The notes beneath the pieces were generated by a model, which was given only the letters and a program-made list of their open reading frames with translations, was not told the origin of the DNA and ran no database searches. A DNA stretch of 64,000 nt from Anolis sagrei (Eukaryota; Chordata; Lepidosauria; Squamata; Anolidae): NCBI RefSeq assembly GCF_037176765.1, contig NC_090026.1, forward strand, positions 123,962,252 to 124,026,251, given 5' to 3'. Below, piece after piece: positions 51,801 through 60,800 of this stretch. The position numbers and the translations under genes are program-made. The stretch's first letter is position 1, and every line of letters starts with the position of its first letter.

Positions 51801-54800
51801 TACATTAAAAGTTAAAAGTGGGATATGGAAACAAAGTGAATATAATGATGTATGGAGAAAAATTATTGAAAAAGGATTCACAAAGAAAGACAGAAAGTTT
51901 ACAAGAGGAAATGACATTTTGGACAGATGATGTATAAAAGGAGTGGCTCGGGGAAAAACAGTGGTGAGGGAAATAAATAAATAAATAAATAAATAAAACA
52001 CTTATGTCACCTCTCTAATCTTTTGATGGTGAACAAACAAAATTATATTTTGTACACTAGGATTTGTTTCTTATAATTTGTTAAGACTATGAGCCTATAT
52101 GCCAGAGGTATTATGTTATCTAGATACTGTTCGTATGTATCTTTACTATTGGTTATGCTAAATAGAGCTGCTGGGAGCTGCAGTTCAACAGTATCTGGAA
52201 TACTGAACTATTTCCACCCTAGATTTAACTGTAAATCCCATTGGGATCAGGCCCGTAGCCAGGATTTCGTTTCGGGGGGGGGGGGGGGGCGCTGAATTTT
52301 TTTCAGGGGGGGTTTCGGGGGGGGTTGAGTTTCGGGGGGGGGGGCTGAGTCTGAGTGAAAGAGGGTCTACCCTAGCAAACCTTTTGTATTATTACCCCAA
52401 TACCCCCATGCATATGGGATAGATTGAGTATGGTGATCAGATCATGATATGAATAAACATAACAGTTTAAATAATGCACCAGTAAGGCCTTTTCGCGAAC
52501 CACCATGAGAATTTCGGGGGGGGGGCTTCAGCCCCCTGAGCCCCCCCTCCCCCCGGCTACATGCCTGATTGGGATTAATGGGTTGCACTTCTAAGTACAC
52601 CTGTGTCATGTTGCCAAGTAAATATCATGTATCTTTGTATTTAGTGAGCTCTGTGAAAATTTACCTAGTCCTCATACAAGCCTTCTCTTGGGTGATGCCT
52701 ACATGAATATTCAAGAGGTTAGTGGTTAATAATTATCTGAGTATTTGTTCAAATAATTAATATGACCATTTTCATGAAAACACTGATACCATACCATAAT
52801 GTTCATGAGAAAGGAAGTGAACCTTTAACTGAAAGCCAATCTATTCAAGTTTTAGGTGAATCCCTTTAAATACTCCAAATCTCTATGTAAATATTGCCAG
52901 TATTGCTAGACAGCATAATACTGTAATTGTAGGAATAATAAATAGTCTAAGTTGTAGTAGCAGACACAGTAGTAGTTGACCAATCCTCCAATTGTAAACA
53001 ACCATTAAGCAACTTCTACTGTGGGCCCTAACAGTCCAAAAATCAAGAAGTTGTCAGAACGGCAGCTGCTATTGCTCATCCTGTCTCAAGTATGTTTCTT
53101 GGAGAATTTGCCAGTTTTAATCTACCAAGATCTGACAAATATCCTTTGATCAGACAAATCTGTTTGTATTAGCTATCACAAAATTCGTTTTATGACAAGA
53201 GAAACTTACACTAATTTTTAGACCTATTGTCTTCATTAGCAAAAAAAATTGAGTTCCACTTTATTTATGTAAAGCATTTCTATCACACCTTAGAGATTTT
53301 TCAAAGCCTGTTAAACTGACTATATCTTAATGCTGTTTTGGGGAACTGGAATCCTTCTTCTAAGAAAACAAAATCAAGTGAGAAATTTACTAGAATTTTG
53401 GGAAACTGATAACTTCATGTATAATTAAAAGACCTTCAGAGGTACTTCTGATAATTTTAAACTATAGCCCAATAGTTTAAAATTATCAGAAGTACCTCTG
53501 AAGGTCTTTTAATTATACATGAAGTTATCAGTTTCCCAAAATTCTAGTAAATTTCTCACTTGATTTTGTTTTCTTAGAAGAAGGATTCCAGTTCCCCAAA
53601 ACAGTATTAAGATATAGTTTATCAGCCCTGGGGAACAGACACTTCAGAAATAACTATCTTTTTGTCACTTACTGTAGCCTGAGAAAGCTTTGGAAGTTTA
53701 TGAAGCAGCTCAGAAGAAGAATCCTTTGGATGCAACCGTGGCAAGAAAAATCGGGCAAGCCTATGTCTACACTCATCAGTATAATAAGGTTCATAATTAG
53801 ATTGATGTTTTCTTCTTCTCATTAAAAATAAAACATAGACATCCAAAACAAAACAATAAAATTAAATTTTGTAGTTAAATTTGGTACTGTTCCATTATCC
53901 AGATGGAGCCCACTAGGGGACGCTAGAGAGAAAAGGATAGTTCATTTTATGGGAGTGGGAGGAGGATGGATTGAAGGTGTAAACCTATTTTCCATCGTTT
54001 TCCTGTTATTCCCTACACTCATGTCCCTGTTGTGGAAACAACCCATGTTTATGATAGGGGAATGAGAAATAATCAGCAAAAATTGGGGAAATGGTTTTCC
54101 TCCTTTAACCCCCCCCCCCCTTGTAAAATGGATTATCCTTCTCCCTTTAGTGCCCCCTAGTGGCCTCTGACCAGAAAATGGAACAGTACCTTAAACTCAT
54201 AGGCATTGAACACAATCCTAAATATATTTACTTGATTAATATGAAGCATTCAAACTCTTTGAGGTTTAGCAAAAACTTAAGCCAGCTGAAATGCAATCTT
54301 TAGTCTTAAAATACAAATATGATTGATTTTGCAAAGAAATGTTATGATTTAAACTAGCAGGCATTTCAAACAAAAGAACAAATGAATATATAAAGCCTCT
54401 GCTTGATTATTTTCCCAATTTTCTGACTTCCTTTAAGTCACCTTTTTTTGGACAGGGAGGAAAAATCTGTACCTGTTATGGTACAATTATGAATTCTAGT
54501 TAGAGTGACATCATTTATTTTATTTATTTGCTTCACTTTTATACCGCATATTTCAGCCCTTAACAGGCGACTCAATGCGGTCAAATAATCATTTGATTTG
54601 TCTAGTATTATTGCATGGCTTTGAAACTTGTGGATATTTCAAAAACATGTGTGTTGTTCTTGGAGTCTACAGTTGTAATTAATCTGTTCAAATGTATTCA
54701 TACATTTTAGGCTATTAATTATTATGAAGTTGCTCTCAAGATGAGCGAGCAGGACTTCTTGTGTCATGATCTTGCTAATCTCCTCTTAAAGCTCAAAAAG

Positions 54801-57800
54801 TTTGGCAAAGCAGAGAAAGTATTAAACCAAGCACTTGATCATGACCAAGGTAATAGTTCTCTTTACTTACTGTCTTATGTTGAAATTTTGATCTTGTCTT
54901 CTGGGTTATATCTTTGAGACCAAGAGAAAGAAGTTGGTAGCATAAACTTTTGTATAGCATATACAAAAGTTTTGTATAGAAGTATAGAAGTTGGTAGCAT
55001 AAACTTTTCTGCTTCATCAAATTTATGAAGTGCAATGCCTAGGAACACATCTTTATGATAGTATGTGTGCATCGCAATAGTAAAGCAAACTTTATGGGGA
55101 TGAGATATAAGTTCAGTTTTGACTATGGTTTTTGAGACACAAAAGCAGGAACAAAGATATGAATGATGGAGGAAGTTATTGGGGTGTAGTGTGATGCTCC
55201 CTGAGAACTAGAAAAGAGATGTGTGGTTGAGTAAGAGTTTAGCAAGTTTCACAAATCATATCATAAGCAGGAGAGATCGTCAGTTCTTATAAATTCAAAT
55301 GTGAAAGAAAATGTAAGTGACTCATCCATTTGAGCACTTCAGTCCTTCAACCTTATGTTTTAAAGATTCATATCTTTAACAGCTGCATGGTAACCATTGA
55401 ATAACTATATCCATTGAATTTGCCCTGTACAAATAATGGAAAATTCTGTTCAGTTCATTTCTGCTTTATCAGGTGTTCCAAACCCTTTCTAAATGCAACC
55501 GAAATAATGAGTTTAAATCAGATTCATCCAACATAACTCTTTTTAGCTTCACTATTCAACACTATTTATTTGCAGCTACCAGCTAGCCGTATTGGTAGCC
55601 ATGAATCCTTGTGCAGCAGATACAAAATAACAATTGCATATTTTCAATCTTTTAGCTGATGACCTTCCTTCGATGATGAAGGATGTTAAGAACCTGATGT
55701 TACTAGCTAAAGTTTATGAGACAACTAAAAGAGGACAAGTTGTGCTGGAAACTCTGAACAAGGTAAAAAAAAAAAACAGTTTTGTAGAAGCTTCATGTGT
55801 TGTCCAAGATGTTTCCAAGGTGGTTACCAGCATACATATAAATATGCAATTGATATCTTATGTAGATGTTGTTGAAATTTGAACCAAGCAGTAACTTTCC
55901 CTGCTAATTTTGATGCAACTAGTCCTGCTATGAGAGATGGGGAGTGAGGGATAGATCAGAGATGAGGATGGTTACCATATTCTCTCAAGGGCTCTATAGG
56001 ATAGGAATCGCACAAAGTCTGTACATTGCAGATCCTTCTAGCTTGTTGCTGGGCAATCTGTCCAGTCAGGCCAAGGAGGTTCTTTGGACTGAAGTCAGGG
56101 GCAAATCTAGCTCAGATCTGATTCACTCTCAAGTGTCAGGAAGGAGTCATACTATGGAGCCTACTGGTACTAGCATGAGCATGTTTGTGCTAACTGAACT
56201 TTGAACATATGTTTCATTGAGTAATTTCAAATAGGAAAAAGCATCAGAAAAGGTAAAGCAGCAGCATAGCAGCAGAGCGAATGAGCTTCAACAATTACAG
56301 GAGCAGAGTCAAACTTTTAAAGTTACAGAAGACCTTATTGAAAGAACAACATTTCTGTATAGGAAAGTAAGGCCCTAGCGATCTAACTATCTCTCTGTCG
56401 AGACATCTTCTCATGCTCATAGGAGAAGAACAGAATGGAGGACTCAGGGTCTTGCCATGTTGTCAGAAAACTTGGGATAAAAAGAGGTGTGTCCCTGAGA
56501 AGTATGAGTCTAATAGAGACAAGAGAGTGTGCGTTGTAATTCAGCCTTTGATTGTACCTGCACCTGATCTCTCTGGGGATTCTGGATCTGTTAGTCATTC
56601 TGATGACCCTGGTGATTCTGGGTCTGCAAGTCAGCAGGAAAGCCAGCAAGAGATTTTAAGCCCTGAAAGTGAGCGGTCTGTGTCTGAAGGCCACATTCCT
56701 GAACAGCGGTATGCTAGGGAATCAAGGTCACAAACAGATCTAAACTCAGCAGATGAAAAGTCCAGGTGGACAGGCTAATGATCAGTGGTTCCCAACCTGG
56801 GGTCCCCAGATGTTTTTGGCCTTCAACTCCCAGAAATCCAAACAGCTGGTAAACTGGCTGGGATTTCTGGGAGTTGTAGGCCAAAAACATCTGGGGACCC
56901 CAGGTTGAGAACCACTGAGTTAGGTGATTTACATTCTGTCAACATAGAGCTTCTCAGGAGAATGTATAAAAGTCAAGACAATTGTTAGTGAAGAAGTCCT
57001 TGGAGCCATTTACCAATCCAGAAACGAAACAACCAATATAATCAGAACCTTTACTATACGAATAAATTAACCAGAACAAAATTAAGACATTTAAATACTA
57101 GACTGTTAGGAACTTGATACTTGTAGTAAATCCTAAACAACAAAGCCACCAAAAATCAAGGTCCAGATGCTTGCCAGAAACTCTTAGCCTGTTGTCCAAA
57201 TGGTGCTAACAAGGACCCCCTCTTACCTTATTTTAAGGCATATGACATCCAGCAAAGAATACTGAAGCGGGTTCGTGTTGAACAGCCTGAACTGATACCT
57301 CCTCAGAAACAAGTGGCCATGATGATCTGCGTACAGTTTGCTGAGTTTCACGGAGCAGAAAAGGAGTATGAAAAATCTGTGAAGTACTACACAGAAGCCC
57401 TCTCCTGTGTTCCAACAGACACTAAAGTAAGCATGGCCTCGCTCTCTAAATTTAAGGATATTAATCAGTATTCTGTATCAGCTCCCTAGTAACCTCTCCT
57501 GGACCAACTTCCCAGGGCAGATGGAAATCTCATTTACCCATGCTTCATTCAGCTGCCTTCTCCTCATGCAGTTGTTGTCCAGTAAAGTAGTTTGGAGGAG
57601 GAATTACAATTGTGACAGTAGTGCCTTAATCATAACTCAGTAGTGATTATGAATATGGAACAGTTCTTAACTAATTAGCAGATATAGATGTCTGACAGAA
57701 TTACCAGCACCTTAACCAATTTTTAATTCCCAGGTTATGCTGATTATATTGTGTTTCCGCTTTCCTTTCAGGTACCACTAAAATTAGCTAAGATGTATTT

Positions 57801-60800
57801 GTTGCAAGGAGATACAGAACAATGTGAGCACTATTGTACCCTCCTGCTTCAGGACGATGACACAAGTGAAGATGGAACAGTGGTACATTGACCTTTTAGT
57901 TTGTACTAAACATAACCTTTGTTGTATAGGGAGTCACTCTTTGACTTGAATCACAGACAAACAAAAAATATTGGTTTCTTAGTTTTCATACCTGTCCCTG
58001 GGGTTATTTAGGGTACTGAGAAAATGGCATTGGATAGACTGCATCAGCTGTAGTTTCCTTGATAGGGTTATCATGATTTTCTGTGTGTGAGCAGATGTCA
58101 ACTGGTAGAGAGCATATGTTCTGTATCTCAAAAACTAGAGCTGATGGGGGGAAACTGATGGCATTTTTGAAATCAGCAGATAAAATATGCTCAAAAACAG
58201 GGCTAACTGTTGAGGCACCAAAATGTGTATTGACCAGCGTTATTTTTATGAATTACCACCTGGTTTGAGGTTCTTTTTTAACCCAATATAGTTGTTGTGA
58301 ATGAGGTTCACATTGGTCTCAAATTGACAGTCTTAACAGATCAAAAGCTCAGTGAGACAGACTTTCCATGAACTTAATAAGGTTTCCATTCAATTCCATT
58401 GCACACTGCACGTGTAGCCAATAAAATTACATCGCAATTGAGAAGGAGTTATTTTTGCTTTGCTTTCGTATTTGCTTTGGAAAGGGACTTTTGCACTGTA
58501 AAATGCTGTGGTTTACGAAAAGCCTTGTCCAAAAGATCATTGATTTTGGGTTGGTATTCATTTTTGAAGATTTCTCAGTAAAAGAACAACAACAACAACA
58601 ATTTTATTTATATCCTGCTACCATCTCCCAAAAGGGACTTGGGGCGGCTAGGATGTACCTGACTCTTCTAATTCACTACGGCTATCATCGGTACAGGATT
58701 GGGAGAGCAGGAATAGCTCTAGAGATCTATACCAAGAGCATTTAACACTGACTTGCCCATAGTGAGATTTTAATCACATTTTTGAGTTGTGTGAAATTTT
58801 GTGAAAGAACAGATAATGCTTAGTTGCTATAAGGAGTAAACGTATGCTCTTTTGCTAGATAATGGCAAATCTGATGTTTGAAAAAGAGAAGTACGAACAA
58901 GCTATAAACATGTACCGAAATGTTTTGGAGAAAACACCAGGTATTTTTTTTAAAAAAAAAATTAATACATGAAAGCATTTGCATGCTGACTTTTGGTCTT
59001 TAACTGGGCCTCCTGAACAACTCACAATAAGACAGTTTATAGCACATTAAAATCAACCTCATAGAGTAAAACCAGGACTATTTTGACAAAAGGGCACATG
59101 TAGAATCATAGAACCATAGGATTGGAAGAGACCACCCAACCTAACCCCCTGTCAAGAAGCAGGGGAATCCCATTCAAAGCACCCCGACAGATAGCCATAC
59201 AGCCTCTGTTTAAAAGCCTCCAAAGAAGGAGCGTCCACCACACTCTGGGGCAGAGAGTTCCATTGCTGAACAGCTCTCACAGTTAGGAAGTTCTTCCTAA
59301 TGTTCAGATGCAATTTGAAGCAATTGTTCCGCATCCTACTGCCTGCTCCCTCCTCCCTATGACTTTCCCTCACATATTTATACATGGCTATCATGCCTCC
59401 TCTCAGCCTTCTCTCCTGAAGGCTAAACATGCCTAGCTCCTTAAGACACTCCTCATAGGATTTCTTCTGCAGACCCTTGATCATTTGAGTCACCTTTCTC
59501 TGGACACCTTCAAGCCTGTCAACATTTCCCTTAAATTGTGGTGCCCAGAATTGAACACAGTATGATTCCAGGTGTAGTCTGACCAAGGCATGGCTTCCTT
59601 GGATCTAGGCACTAGACCAGTTGTTCTCAACCTGTGGATCCCCAGATGTTTTGGCCTTCAACTCCCAGAAATCTTAACAGCTGGTAATCTGGCTGGAATT
59701 TCTGGGAGTTGTGGGCCAAAATACCTGGGGACCCACAGGTTGAGGACCACTGCACTAGACTCCTATTTATGCAGACCAAAATCCCATTGCCTTTTTAAGC
59801 TTCTGCATGACATTGTTGGCTCAGGTTTAACTTGTTGTCCACGAGGACTCCAAGGTCTTGAGCCAGATGCCTTCCATTCTGAATCTTTGCATTTCATTTT
59901 TTTTTAAAATGTGTGTCTGGATATATTGTTTGTATTCCATCTGAGGAGTGCAGTTTGTTTCATTCTTCTGTGTCAGCAATAACTTATCACTGAAAATACC
60001 GGGAAGTACTGAAATGTGGTATGTTGGAGATATTAAAACTTCCTCTGTATGTTTTTAGATAACTTCTCAGTCATGGAGAATATGATTGTCTTGCTGCGAA
60101 GGAGTGGAAAACTTGAAGAAGCTACAACCTTTTTTGAGTTGGCTAAGAAAAAGTCATCCCGAATGCCTTTGGAACCCGGTTTTAACTATTGCATGGGACT
60201 TTACTGCTGGCAAGTTGTGGAGAAAATATTTCAGTCCAATTGCAGACTTAGAGATCAATTAAACCAAGCTCCCTGTGCCAGCCCAAACAGTGCTGTTCCA
60301 CATGGCATTCAGTGTTTGAAACTGATTTTTTTAACTGTTTCAGAATTAGATTCTATGAATGTTTATATATTGCTTTAAGGGTATTTCAAGAGCTGGACGG
60401 GAATACAGAAATACTGTAGATGAATGGATGGATAATTGTGGAGGGGGCATGAAATATTAATCTTTAAATGCTTGATTAAGAAAAGTGGAGATAGAGTGGT
60501 GGGACAAAGGACATTTGTCATTTACGCCTTACTGTTACCATGGAAGTACAATGCAGAGATAGACATTCCCTTTGAAACTGCATTTCCCTTTTTAAAAATA
60601 ATTGTATTTATTATAGTTTTTTTCGTGTCAGGAGCGACTTGAGAAACTGCAAGACATTTCTGGTGTGAGAGAATTGGCTCTCTGCAAGGACGTTGCCCAA
60701 GACACACCTGGATATTTGATGTTTTGCCATCCATGTAGGAGGCTTCTCTCATGTCTCCTCATGGGGAGCTGACAGAGGGAGCTCACCCACGCTTTCCCCA

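Noticed and set aside
60210-60378. Extension of TTC21A exon 23 to 60378
   Set aside because: The open frame after the GC donor does not match the family and loses the link to exon 24.
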